A stretch of DNA of 64,000 bases from assembly GCF_013409745.1 (NCBI RefSeq), contig NZ_JACCBH010000001.1, forward strand, positions 2,294,001 to 2,358,000, written 5' to 3'. The first letter of the stretch is position 1, and each line of letters begins with the position of its first letter. The translations under genes and the position numbers were made by a program. This DNA is from Microbacterium pseudoresistens (GTDB lineage: Bacteria > Actinomycetota > Actinomycetes > Actinomycetales > Microbacteriaceae). The notes under the pieces were generated by a model. That model saw only the letters and a list, made by a program, of their open reading frames with translations, was not told the origin of the DNA and ran no database searches. Shown here piece by piece: positions 8,559-16,900 of this stretch.

Positions 8559-9869
8559 ATGATCCGGATGCTGCGCACCGCGGGCGTGGTGCTCGTGCGT
8601 CGCTGGCCCGCGCTGCTCGCCTGGCTGCTGGCGGGCATCCTCGGCCGGTACCTCGCGATCATGCTGGCGAGCTTCGTCGCCCAGTGGTCCACCTATCTCG
8701 GCGCCCTCCTCGTTGGCCTCGGCGCGCTGGCCAAGCTGCTCAGCTTCGTGGCCATGTTCCTCGTGATGCGCTCGGAGCTCGAGACGCTGGGCGCCCTGGC
8801 GCCGACGCCTGCCGATCCGCGTCGTCGCCGGAGCTTCTTCCTCGACGCCGTGATGACGGCGACCGTGCCGTTCCTGCTGTTCTACGAGATCTGGGGATAC
8901 CTCGACGAAGACTGGATCGACTACGCGCGACGCGTCACGGAGCTCTGGCTCGGCGGTGCCGGAGGAGAGGATCTGCCCGACATCTCCGTGCTCGGCGCGA
9001 GCATCCCCGCGATCGTCACCGCCGTCGTCGCCTTCGGCCTGCGGTGGGCGTGGGCGCGCCGCCGGGATCGCCTGCCCCGCTGGACGCAGTGGCCCGCGGT
9101 GCTGTGCGAGGTGCTGTGGACGTACCTCTTCGTGCTGATGCTCGATGATGCGCTCGCCGCCGTGTGGAACTGGATCCAGACCCGGGTCGTATTCGGCTGG
9201 ATCGGCGATCTGCGCTCCTGGCTGGGCGAGGTCGCCGCCCCCGTGGCACAGGTGTGGACCTCGCTCGAGGAGGTCGGCGGCGATGTCATCGAGCTCGTCG
9301 CCCTGCCCTTCGCGTGGATCACCATCGCCGGCGTCGTCTACGGCGTGGCGATCGAGGCGGCGCGTCGCCGACGCAGACGGCTGCGGGCGATCGAGGCCGC
9401 GCGCCGCGGCTGGGACCGCATGCCCGTCGTCGTCCGCCGCGGCGCGACAGGGCTGTGGGAGGAGCTGACGGAGCGCGTCGTGCCGATGGGCAAGGCGTTC
9501 ACCCTCGCCCTGCGTGCCGGGCCGGTTCTCGTAGGTGCGTACGTGCTCTGCTACAGCGTCACCCTGCTGCTGGAGCAGCTGCTGCGCGGCGGCATCATCC
9601 GCGTCGTGGGCCCGCACGATCTGCAGACCTTCTGGCAGGTCGCCGACACGATGCTGTTCGTTCTCATCCCGCTGATCGTCGAGCCGGTGCGCCTGGCTAT
9701 CGTCGCCGGGGCGTACGACACGACGCTGGAGCATGTCGTGATCGAGCGTTCATCCGAGCGGGAAGCGCAGGAAGCCGGGGCGGATAACGGCGACGTCGAC
9801 GTCGAGAGCGAGCGCCCCGGCATCGGCGGGCACGACATAGGGGATCACGAGTTCGAAGGGCGCGGCTGA
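8559..9869 (+). CDS. multi-pass membrane protein of unknown function
   Basis: A 436-residue integral membrane protein not assigned to a known family. Hydrophobic segments occur at about residues 8-28, 36-72, 95-110, 150-165, 180-200, 245-265, 320-345 and 360-385. A strongly basic loop of five consecutive arginines lies near residue 275. The last 40 residues are polar and acidic, with a DVDVESE stretch. That tail is encoded in a 120-bp stretch that also codes for the end of the convergent gene, so it may be a late C-terminal extension. The neighbouring operon of membrane-anchored proteins on the other strand suggests, but does not prove, a shared envelope role. Confidence 0.75.
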   Translation: MIRMLRTAGVVLVRRWPALLAWLLAGILGRYLAIMLASFVAQWSTYLGALLVGLGALAKLLSFVAMFLVMRSELETLGALAPTPADPRRRRSFFLDAVMTATVPFLLFYEIWGYLDEDWIDYARRVTELWLGGAGGEDLPDISVLGASIPAIVTAVVAFGLRWAWARRRDRLPRWTQWPAVLCEVLWTYLFVLMLDDALAAVWNWIQTRVVFGWIGDLRSWLGEVAAPVAQVWTSLEEVGGDVIELVALPFAWITIAGVVYGVAIEAARRRRRRLRAIEAARRGWDRMPVVVRRGATGLWEELTERVVPMGKAFTLALRAGPVLVGAYVLCYSVTLLLEQLLRGGIIRVVGPHDLQTFWQVADTMLFVLIPLIVEPVRLAIVAGAYDTTLEHVVIERSSEREAQEAGADNGDVDVESERPGIGGHDIGDHEFEGRG

Positions 9870-10295
9870 GTCGTCGGGGCATTCGGTGACAGCGTCGGCA
9901 CCGCGGGGCATGAGAGAACCGGACGCCGCGGACCATTCCCGATGCTCGCCGTCGAGTTCGCGCAGCACCGGATTGCGGCACCCGACGGCATCCTGCAGGG
10001 GCTCGACATCGAGGCGCACGAGCAGCACACGGGTACCTTCCGGGACGTCGCGGTCCACCCGGGCGGTGATGTCGGTGATCTCCGCGCCCGCCCACTGAGC
10101 GCCTGCCGTCACCTCGCCCACCGAGACCTCGGACGGGAACACCGGGCGATCCTCGAAGCGCGTCCACCATTCGCGGGCTCCGATCACCCCGAAGGTGAGG
10201 GGCACGAGTAGGGCGAGGGCGATGAGCGCGACCCGGTTGCGCCGCCACCACGAGGGCGGACGGCGGGGCGGGAGGATGTTCCCGGCCGCGCTCAT
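9750..10295 (-). CDS. membrane-anchored extracytoplasmic protein, third of a paralogous triplet
   Basis: A 181-residue protein with one N-terminal membrane segment (about residues 21-39, RVALIALALLVPLTFG) and a beta-rich outer domain. The core strand VLLVRLDVEP and a later VIPYVVPAD segment correspond to the same elements in the two genes upstream. The fold resembles the DUF4352 immunoglobulin-like type, but the family assignment is tentative. The ATG at 10295 overlaps the stop of the preceding gene (ATGA), so translation is probably coupled. Its 3' end overlaps the convergent membrane protein gene by 120 bp. Confidence 0.75.
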   Translation of the reverse strand: MSAAGNILPPRRPPSWWRRNRVALIALALLVPLTFGVIGAREWWTRFEDRPVFPSEVSVGEVTAGAQWAGAEITDITARVDRDVPEGTRVLLVRLDVEPLQDAVGCRNPVLRELDGEHREWSAASGSLMPRGADAVTECPDDSAAPFELVIPYVVPADAGALALDVDVAVIRPGFLRFPLG

Positions 10296-10840
10296 GACCG
10301 GCCTTCGTCGTCGAGTCGCAGCTCGGGCATCGCGTCCAGCTCGGCGAGGTCGACCTCCACGGAGAGCAGGCCGTCTGCGCGGGTGTCGGCGAGCATGGCC
10401 CCGAGGTCGACGCGCACGTGCTCGCCGCGTGCGGACTCCGGCAACTCGAACACGAGCACGCCTCTCTGCGGGATCCCCGCAGAGAGCGGTTCGTCGAGAA
10501 GCGAGTCGATGCGCTCCGTGGCGCGGTACTTCTCGCCGCCGGGGCGTTCGAGCTCGGCCCACCGCAGCGATTCGGGCGCGGTCGTCGCCTCGAGCTCCAG
10601 ATCGAGCACGAGCCAGGTGCCTTCGGCCGTCCAGCGGCCGAAGAGGAGGCGATCAGTCAGGCGCACGTCGATGAGGGTCCCGGCGAGCGAGCGCGTGGAC
10701 ACCTGCTCGCCGAGCGGCATCGTCGTACGAAACGGCTGCTCGGTCTGCGCATCCGTCGGGGCGATGGCGACGGCCAGCCACGCGAGGACGAGTAGTGCGG
10801 CGCCCACTGCCCAGGGGAGGACCCGACGCATCACGGTCAT
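10292..10840 (-). CDS. membrane-anchored extracytoplasmic protein, second of a paralogous triplet
   Basis: A 182-residue protein with an N-terminal membrane segment (about residues 9-28) followed by a beta-rich domain. The recurring elements are WLVLDLELEA and an AGIPQRGVLVFELP segment, comparable with PGLPTRLMMAWAVP in the first paralogue. It starts at ATG 10840, overlapping the stop of the first gene (ATGA), and ends with TGA overlapping the third gene's ATG. No enzymatic motif is visible. A substrate-binding or envelope-sensing role is possible but unproven. Confidence 0.75.
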   Translation of the reverse strand: MTVMRRVLPWAVGAALLVLAWLAVAIAPTDAQTEQPFRTTMPLGEQVSTRSLAGTLIDVRLTDRLLFGRWTAEGTWLVLDLELEATTAPESLRWAELERPGGEKYRATERIDSLLDEPLSAGIPQRGVLVFELPESARGEHVRVDLGAMLADTRADGLLSVEVDLAELDAMPELRLDDEGRS

Positions 10841-11469
10841 CGGTCGACCTCGCCGCCGGCATCCTCCACGACGACGCGCATGGTCGCGCCGGGGGTAGTG
10901 TCCTTCCACGAGACCCCGGTCGCGATGACCGACAGCTCGTAGCGATGCGGATCGAGCACGAGCACCTCGAGCTGTTCGTCATCGACGATGCTCTGCAGCA
11001 CATCGCGGGGCACGGCCCACGCCATCATGAGGCGGGTGGGGAGGCCCGGTTGCAGCCACGGATTGCGGGTGCCGTCGTCGATGCGCGAGATCCGCGGATC
11101 GGCGTCATCGCCGAACGCGGGAATCGTGAGCGTGGGAGCCAGAGCGGATGTCGTGGAGAAGGCCTCGTCGGAGACGTTCTCGACCTCGACGGTGATCGCG
11201 AGCACTCGTTCGCCGTCGTCGGGGCGCACCCCGCTCGCCTCGTTCTCGTCGGCCACCACGGCGTGGTCGATGCGCACGGAGAAGCGATCGTTCGTGTGCA
11301 CGTCACCCTGCTTCAGTGCGGGGATCTCGCTGGCGGTCGCGGGCTTGTCGGCGAAGCCGCCCGAGAGCGCCACCGCGGCCACGAGCGTGAGCACCGCCGC
11401 ACCGATGACGACGAGCAGAGGCGTCCAGGAACGGCGCGCATGCGCTCCGACCGGTGTGACATCCCCCAC
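10837..11469 (-). CDS. membrane-anchored extracytoplasmic protein, DUF4352-like, first of a paralogous triplet
   Basis: A 210-residue protein with a short cytosolic N-terminus, a membrane segment (about residues 17-38) and a beta-rich outer domain. LAITVEVENVSDEA is the DUF4352-type central strand pair. It heads a three-gene operon whose members overlap by ATGA. The start is GTG 11469: a TAGACT box lies 7 nt upstream, the leaderless geometry used elsewhere in this window. Function is unknown; no catalytic residues stand out. Confidence 0.75.
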   Translation of the reverse strand: MGDVTPVGAHARRSWTPLLVVIGAAVLTLVAAVALSGGFADKPATASEIPALKQGDVHTNDRFSVRIDHAVVADENEASGVRPDDGERVLAITVEVENVSDEAFSTTSALAPTLTIPAFGDDADPRISRIDDGTRNPWLQPGLPTRLMMAWAVPRDVLQSIVDDEQLEVLVLDPHRYELSVIATGVSWKDTTPGATMRVVVEDAGGEVDR

Positions 11470-11476
11470 GCGCGCC

Positions 11477-11482
11477 AGTCTA
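11477..11482 (-). promoter_or_regulatory. -10 box TAGACT of the three-gene operon
   Basis: On the minus strand TAGACT is followed by 7 nt and GTG 11469, so the operon is probably transcribed from the start codon itself. Confidence 0.6.
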
Positions 11483-11522
11483 TGACGGCGGCGCGCGTCG
11501 TTCGCAGTGGGGAGAGCCCGCG

Positions 11523-12161
11523 TCAGCTCGGCAGCGCGTCGCCGGGCTCGAGCTCGAAGAACTCGCCGCCGTTCTGCTCGGTCGCCCACCGCAGGCGCTG
11601 GCGGTGCATCCCGCGGCCGAGGACGGACAGCGTCATGTCGTGCGTGCCGAAGGCGCGGCGAGGGCGCACAGCGAGCACGAAGTCCATCGCGTCGCCCACG
11701 CGCAGCCACGGCGCACCGAGGGGCGCGGCGAGCACATCCACCTCGACTCCCTCTGGGACGGCGTACGAATCGCCGGGGTAGTACAGCTCGTCGTTGACGA
11801 GTACGCCGACGTTCTCCACGACGGGCAGTGAGGAGTGGATGACCTCGTGCATGCCGCCGAAGAAGCGCAGTGTGAAGCTGCCCGCCGTGATCGTGTCGCC
11901 GGGCTCGACCGCCTGCACGGAGAATCCCTCGGCGAGGGCCGCCACGGCAGGCGGCCCGTAGATCACGGCGTCGGGCGCCGCATCGAGGATGCGCTCCAGA
12001 TGCTCCGGAGTCCAGTGGTCGGGGTGCTCGTGCGTGATGACCACGGCGACGAGGTGCTCGAGGTCTTGGAGCGGGATCGTGAACGAGCCCGGATCGATGA
12101 TGATCGTCTCGCCATGATCCTCGATGCGGAGAGTGGCATGTTCGTGCTTCGTGACGCGCAT
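11523..12161 (-). CDS. MBL-fold metallo-hydrolase (UlaG/YtnP-like)
   Basis: A 212-residue metallo-beta-lactamase-fold protein. The metal-binding motif is THEHPDHW (HxHxDH), with further ligands expected in FGGMHEV, in YYPGDS and at a C-terminal GTHD. The N-terminus MRVTKHEHATLRIE followed by a DPGSF turn is typical of the short L-ascorbate-6-P lactonase-like branch, but the substrate cannot be inferred. ATG 12161 is chosen over ATG 12209 because family members begin at the MRVTK strand. Confidence 0.85.
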   Translation of the reverse strand: MRVTKHEHATLRIEDHGETIIIDPGSFTIPLQDLEHLVAVVITHEHPDHWTPEHLERILDAAPDAVIYGPPAVAALAEGFSVQAVEPGDTITAGSFTLRFFGGMHEVIHSSLPVVENVGVLVNDELYYPGDSYAVPEGVEVDVLAAPLGAPWLRVGDAMDFVLAVRPRRAFGTHDMTLSVLGRGMHRQRLRWATEQNGGEFFELEPGDALPS

Positions 12162-12237
12162 GAGATGAGTCAACCGCGTCGTGACGGACAGGGCAAACAT
12201 GCCCGACACTCCCGGTAGCCCTGAGGGGCGCGTCGAT

Positions 12238-12267
12238 TTGGCGCGCTCCGAACCGTCATGGCATACT
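12238..12267 (+). promoter_or_regulatory. promoter of tRNA-Glu
   Basis: A -35 TTGGCG (12238-12243), an 18-bp spacer and a -10 CATACT (12262-12267) lie about 38 bp upstream of the tRNA. Confidence 0.6.
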
Positions 12268-12304
12268 TGAACGGTTGTCGCGAGGCGGAAACGCTGAGTA
12301 AGAC

Positions 12305-12377
12305 GGCCCCATCGTATAGCGGCCTAGTACGCCGCCCTCTCACGGCGGTAACGCGGGTTCGAATCCCGCTGGGGTCA
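12305..12377 (+). tRNA. tRNA-Glu (anticodon CTC)
   Basis: A 73-nt cloverleaf. The acceptor stem GGCCCCA pairs with TGGGGTC (one G-U pair). The anticodon stem CCGCC/GGCGG encloses loop CTCTCAC, giving anticodon CTC. The T arm is GCGGG-TTCGAAT-CCCGC. The discriminator is A and the CCA is not encoded. An IS481 element is inserted 3 nt downstream, and its target duplication copies the last 12 nt of the tRNA. Confidence 0.95.
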
Positions 12378-12380
12378 CGA
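12366..12380 (+). repeat. left copy of 15-bp target-site duplication
   Basis: CCGCTGGGGTCACGA, comprising the last 12 nt of the tRNA and 3 nt of flank, is repeated identically at 13789-13803 on the other side of the IS element. Confidence 0.85.
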
Positions 12381-12383
12381 TGT

Positions 12384-12432
12384 CCTGAGTCGCGACATAG
12401 TTTACGAACTGGTCGCGGCTCAGGGCTTTTTT
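12384..12432 (+). terminator. intrinsic terminator inside the left IS end
   Basis: CCTGAGTCGCGAC (12384-12396) pairs with GTCGCGGCTCAGG (12412-12424) across a 15-nt loop, with one G-T pair. A run of six T follows (12427-12432). It stops transcription arriving from the tRNA and so replaces the terminator displaced by the insertion. Confidence 0.75.
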
Positions 12433-12465
12433 GTTGTGTGGGGTGTTGACGTGTGACGCGGGGTT

Positions 12466-12488
12466 GGTGAGTCGGGTCATCGTTGACG
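12466..12488 (+). repeat. inner inverted repeat of the IS, left copy
   Basis: This 23-bp sequence is the exact reverse complement of 13658-13680. It contains one copy of the GTCAACGAT motif, a likely transposase-binding site. Confidence 0.7.
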
Positions 12489-12495
12489 GTGGGGG

Positions 12496-13656
12496 TCACG
12501 GGTTCTTGGCCTGGTAGTTCTTGTCGGGGTCGATGGTGAACTCGGCGATGATTTCTCCGGTGTTCATGCTGCTGACGGTGACGTCGCGGTTGTGGGTGAG
12601 TAGGAGCACCGGGGTGCCTGAGTGAGCGCGGCCGATGCCGAGGTGGCGGATCTGGCCGGCGTAGCGGAGGGTGACTTTCCCGTGCTGGTCGACGGTGTCG
12701 GTGCGGGAGCGCCATTCGGTCGTGTCGGTGGTCGTGGTCGGGGTGGCTTTCGGGAGCGCGGTGTAGGCCTGCTCGGGGGTGCGGCCTGCGAGCGCTCTGT
12801 GGGGGCGGGCGGTGTTGTACCAGGTCTGGAACTGTGCGAGCCGGGCGGCGAGGTCTTCGATCGTGTCGGGCAGTGGGCGTGCGGTGAGCCAGCGTTTGAG
12901 TGTCCGGTGGAAGCGTTCGATCTTCCCCTGGGTTTGCGGGTGACCGGGGCGGCCGTTTTTCTGAGTGATGCGGTGCGCGGTGAGGAGTTTCTCGAATCCG
13001 CCACGGGCGCCTTTGAAGCGGGCCAGGCGGGTGGTGAACACGAGGCCGTTGTCGGTGAGAGTCGAATACGGCGGCCCGTAGCGGGCGATCAGCTCGGTCA
13101 TCGCGGTGACGACCATCGGGCCTGTGAACGCCGCCGCGGGCCGGATGTCGAGCAGGTAGCGGGCGTGGTCGTCGAGGAAGTCGAGGATCTCGACGCGGGT
13201 GCCGTTGGCGAGGAACCAGTGTGTGATGTCGGCTTGCCAGCATTCGTTGGGCAGATCGGCTTGGAATCGGATGTAAGAGCTGCGGGGGCGTTTGTGGGGT
13301 GCGGGGACGATGAGGCCGGCGTCGTGCAGGATCCTGCGGATCGTGGACGTGGATGGTGATCGGTGGCCTTCCTGCTCGAGGTACCAGGCGATCGTGACCG
13401 GCCCGGCGTCGGCTCCGGAGTGGGTCAGGTCGCTGCGTAGTTGGACGATCCGGTCGCGGATTGCGGGCGGGGTGGTGCCGGGCCGGTTCTTCGGGGCCCG
13501 AGAGCGTGGCGCGAGTCCGTCCGGGCCTTCGGCTTCGTAACGGTGCACGAGGGTGTGTACCCATTGGCGGGTCACCCCGAAGCGCGCAGCGGCTTCAGCA
13601 TGGGTCAGGCCTTGATCGGTGACGGCGCGGACGATGACGAGATTCTTTGGTTTCAC
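12496..13656 (-). CDS. IS481 family transposase
   Basis: A 386-residue DDE transposase. The N-terminal half has a helix-turn-helix (residues about 15-45, containing TRQWVHTLVHRY) and a second Arg-rich DNA-binding region. The catalytic core shows the first Asp in CWQADITHW, the second in STLTDNG and the Glu in GKIERFHRT, the usual order of the rve/DDE fold. Length and motifs are complete. The start is GTG 13656, 2 bp from the inner inverted repeat, so the repeat probably overlaps the promoter and could allow autoregulation. Confidence 0.92.
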   Translation of the reverse strand: MKPKNLVIVRAVTDQGLTHAEAAARFGVTRQWVHTLVHRYEAEGPDGLAPRSRAPKNRPGTTPPAIRDRIVQLRSDLTHSGADAGPVTIAWYLEQEGHRSPSTSTIRRILHDAGLIVPAPHKRPRSSYIRFQADLPNECWQADITHWFLANGTRVEILDFLDDHARYLLDIRPAAAFTGPMVVTAMTELIARYGPPYSTLTDNGLVFTTRLARFKGARGGFEKLLTAHRITQKNGRPGHPQTQGKIERFHRTLKRWLTARPLPDTIEDLAARLAQFQTWYNTARPHRALAGRTPEQAYTALPKATPTTTTDTTEWRSRTDTVDQHGKVTLRYAGQIRHLGIGRAHSGTPVLLLTHNRDVTVSSMNTGEIIAEFTIDPDKNYQAKNP

Positions 13657-13657
13657 C

Positions 13658-13772
13658 CGTCAACGATGACCCGACTCACCGGTCAACGATCATCACCGGC
13701 AGAGCGTCGACGATGACCCGACTCAGGTGTCAACGATCACGAGCACGATCCGCGCGATCATCTGTCAACGAT
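13658..13772. repeat. iterated GTCAACGAT motifs at the right IS end
   Basis: GTCAACGAT occurs at 13659, 13682, 13729 and 13764. A longer unit ending ACGATGACCCGACTCA occurs at about 13661-13676 and 13710-13725. 13658-13680 is the right copy of the 23-bp inner inverted repeat. The left end has only one clear copy, so the two ends are asymmetric. Confidence 0.7.
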
Positions 13773-13788
13773 GTCCTGAAACCAGACA

Positions 13789-13803
13789 CCGCTGGGGTCA
13801 CGA
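13789..13803 (+). repeat. right copy of 15-bp target-site duplication (tRNA-Glu 3' fragment)
   Basis: This sequence is identical to 12366-12380. It is a remnant of the tRNA 3' end and not a functional tRNA. Confidence 0.85.
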
Positions 13804-13810
13804 CGACATA

Positions 13811-13846
13811 GAGAGCCTCCGGACCAGACCGGAGGCTCTTTCTTTT
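13811..13846 (+). terminator. former tRNA-Glu terminator
   Basis: AGAGCCTCCGG and CCGGAGGCTCT form an 11-bp perfect stem with loop ACCAGA, followed by TTTCTTTTT. In the pre-insertion arrangement it lay about 20 bp behind the tRNA; the IS now separates them by 1.4 kb. The 322-bp stretch between the transposase start and the next gene (13657-13977) holds the right IS end, this terminator and the promoter below. Confidence 0.85.
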
Positions 13847-13889
13847 TGCTCCGGCCCCGTCCGGGTCGCATCTGCGAGGCCCCTCGATT

Positions 13890-13919
13890 CTGAGGATAAC
13901 CTGAGCATCTGGTTATACT
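13890..13919 (+). promoter_or_regulatory. promoter of the large repeat protein
   Basis: A strong -10 TATACT (13914-13919) is preceded 18 bp upstream by a weak -35 CTGAGG (13890-13895). The 5' leader to ATG 13978 is about 50 nt and contains GGGGGA 3 nt before the start. Confidence 0.5.
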
Positions 13920-13977
13920 CGTCTGGGTGCCGGGCCGAGGCTGAGGGAGGCCGACCGGCGCCAACCCAGGGGGATCC

Positions 13978-16900
13978 ATGAGGTCGAAGTTCGCGGCCGC
14001 GTTCGTTGCAGCGCTGTTGATGATCGCATTGCCGGGGGCCGCGAACGCCGCGGTACCATCGACATCCGTTGCGGCGGAGGGCCTGACGGCGACGCCCGAA
14101 CCTCGCGTCGACCCGAATGCGACGGCACACCCCGAGGCCACTCCTGCACCGGTGCCAAGCACGGCGCCGACCGAGACGCCCGCTCCGGTTCCGACCGCTG
14201 ACCCCGAACCCTCGCCGAGCCCGGAGCCGACCGTCGCCCCGGAGCCCGACCGCAGTGACCCCTCCTCGCCGGCTCCGCGCTCGATACAGGCGCCCCGCGC
14301 GAAGGTGACCCCCTCCGACGAGGCCGCGGGTGCGAGCGTCTCCGGCACCGTGACGAAGGACGGCGGACAGCCGATCACGGGCGCTGACGCGCTCCGCGTC
14401 ACGCTCGCCACGCCCGAGGGCGAGACGATCGACGCCCTCAGCAGCTCTGACGGCTCCTACTCGTTCACCGGCATCACCGCTGCTGCGGTCGTGGTCGGAT
14501 TCGAGTCGAGCACAGGCCAGCTGGTCCGCGAATACTTCGACGGTGCCGATCGCATCACGTCGGCCACCGTGCTCGATTTCACGGATGACCCGACCGGCTC
14601 GCGCACCGCCGATGCCGATCTCGATTCGGCGGGGTTCATCTCCGGCACCGTCACCTGCGGCAGCGGCGATTGCCCGTCCAACAGCGTGACCGTGCACGCG
14701 CGACCGCTGGCCAATGGCGGCTGGAGCGGCTCGGCCAACGTTTCGGCAGACGGTTCGTACACGATCACCGGGCTCGCGGCTGGTGATCACGCCGTGGAGT
14801 TCGCCTCGACATCGTCGTACATGGGCGAGTTCTATGACAACGTCTGGAACAGCGCCGAGGCCAGCATCGTCAGCGTCACGGCCGGCGCCACGGTCAGCGG
14901 CGTCGACGCGCAGCTCGCTCCAGGAAGCACACTCCGAGGTCACGTCACTCGGGCCGACGGGGGCTCCTTTGCCACCAGTACGGTCGTCGTGTACGCATCG
15001 CCGATCGACGGCGAAGGACTCGATGTCAACATCCCCGTGGCATCCGACGGATCCTATGAGCTCACCGGCGTCGCCCCCGGAGACTACCGCGTCTACTCAC
15101 TCGCGGATGACAACTCCACGAACCTGCTCGGCGGCTACTATGGCGGTTCGGACTGGGACACCGCCACGACCGTGACGATCCCCTCGGACGCGCCGATCGA
15201 GCGCAACGATCTCGACCTCACCATGGCCCTGGGCAGCGAGCTGCACGGTACTGTCGTGCGCGGCGACGGCGAGCCTTGGGGCGCATCGACGCCGGCTGTG
15301 TCGCTCTTTGAACTCGGCACCTCCGGCTCCGGGGGCACCCCGGTAGAAGCCGACGGCAGTTACGTCATCCACGCCATCCCTCCCGGTGACTACACGCTGA
15401 AGTTCCACGGTGTGAGCGACGGCGGTGTGATGTGGGGCGACCAGTGGTACAACGGTCAGATCACTCCCGACAACGCGGAGACGATCAGCTTCACCGAGGC
15501 CACGACTCTGACGGGCTACGATGCGACCCTGACCCCTGCCTACCCGATCTCGGGCACAGTGACGCTCGACAACGGCGCCGCCATCCGCGACCACGCGATC
15601 TTCACCACGCTGGAGACGCGCAGCGGCAGCACCGTGAGCTTCGGCGAGGTTCGTGTCGACGGGACTTTCGAGTTCACGAACGTGCCCGAGGGCGAGTACA
15701 CCGTGAGATTCAGCGGAAATGATTGGGTGCGCGGCGCGTACTACGGCGGTGCGGAGTGGGTCGAGGACGCGACTTTCTTCGTGGTCGACGGTGCCGCGGT
15801 CACCGGCATCGACCAGGTCCTCGCTGCCGGTGTGCCGCTGTCGGGCACCCTCACCCGCTCCGACGGGGGACCCATCACGGATAACTCCGTATACGTCTGG
15901 GCGTACGACAGCGATTACCAGACCGTCGCCGGCGACTGGGTCGGCATCGGCGGCACTTACACGATTCCCGCGCTGCCGGTCGGCGAATACCGCCTCAACT
16001 TCTCTCCGCAGAGCAGTTCGCCGTTCCTCAGCGAATGGTACGACGACGCGCGCGACTTCTATACGGCCACCCCCGTGAGCGTCTCGGACACCGACACGCC
16101 GATCACGGGGATCGATGCGGAGCTCCTCGTCGGCGGTGAGATCCAGGGCACTGTGCGCGGCCCGGATGGCGAGCCGCTCGCAGACGTATCGGTGAACGCC
16201 TGGTCCGCGAGCGCGGCCATCGGCTCTTACGCATCCACGGATGAGAACGGCGAGTACACCATCGTCGGGGTTGCTCCCGGCGAGAACCAGGTGAACTTCT
16301 ACGCGCCGTGGGGCTCGGGGCTTCTGAGCGAGTACTACGACAACGCACGCGATCCCGATGACGCCACCATGGTCGTCGTCGATTCGAGCACGCCCGCCAC
16401 CGGCATCGATGCGCAGCTCGAGCAGGGCAGCTCGATCAGCGGTCAGGTGACTCTGCCCGAGGGTGACTATGCCGACTGCCGCATCCAGATCGCGCTGGTC
16501 GACGCATATCCCGACCCGAACCAGCAGTCGGGGGACAGCGGCGGCCACTGCGTGCCCGAGGACGGAACGTTCTCGATCAACGGCATCGCCCCGGGCGACT
16601 ACAAGCTGCGACTGTTCGACAGCACGGGCGACCCGGCCCTGGCGACCGTCTGGTATGACGCCGCCAACTCGCGCGACGGCGCGCAGGTGATCACGTTCGT
16701 CGAGGGCGAGCCCACCGATCTCGACGGCATCGACTTCACCATGGTGCCTGGCGGCAGCGTCGAGGGCACCGTGTCGCGCTCGGACGGCGGGCAGGTGCGT
16801 CAGTTGACCGTGGACGCGCTCGACGCGGAGACCGGCGATGTTGTCGCCACCGGGTGGATTCCGCAGGTCGACGGTTCCTTCACGATCACGCGACTGCCCT

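Larger units (their letters stand above)
12381..13788. mobile_element. IS481-family insertion sequence, intact, 1408 bp
   Basis: The element starts with TGT and ends with ACA. Its terminal inverted repeats are imperfect: 12381-12405 and 13764-13788 match at 17 of 25 positions. It is flanked by a perfect 15-bp direct repeat, the upper end of the range I recall for IS481 target duplications. A second, inner inverted repeat of 23 bp (12466-12488 and 13658-13680) brackets the transposase gene. The right end holds four copies of GTCAACGAT (13659, 13682, 13729, 13764). The single transposase gene is complete, so the element may still be active. Confidence 0.88.

Noticed and set aside
7680..9734. 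684-codon minus-strand frame across pepN and the membrane protein gene
   Set aside because: The product is rich in His/Arg/Asp repeats typical of reversed actinobacterial codons, and it crosses two genes that are well supported on the plus strand.
12366..13803. Direct repeat of the tRNA 3' end as attL/attR of an integrative element
   Set aside because: No integrase or other cargo is present. The interval has TGT...ACA inverted ends and a complete IS481 transposase, so a 15-bp target duplication explains the repeat better.
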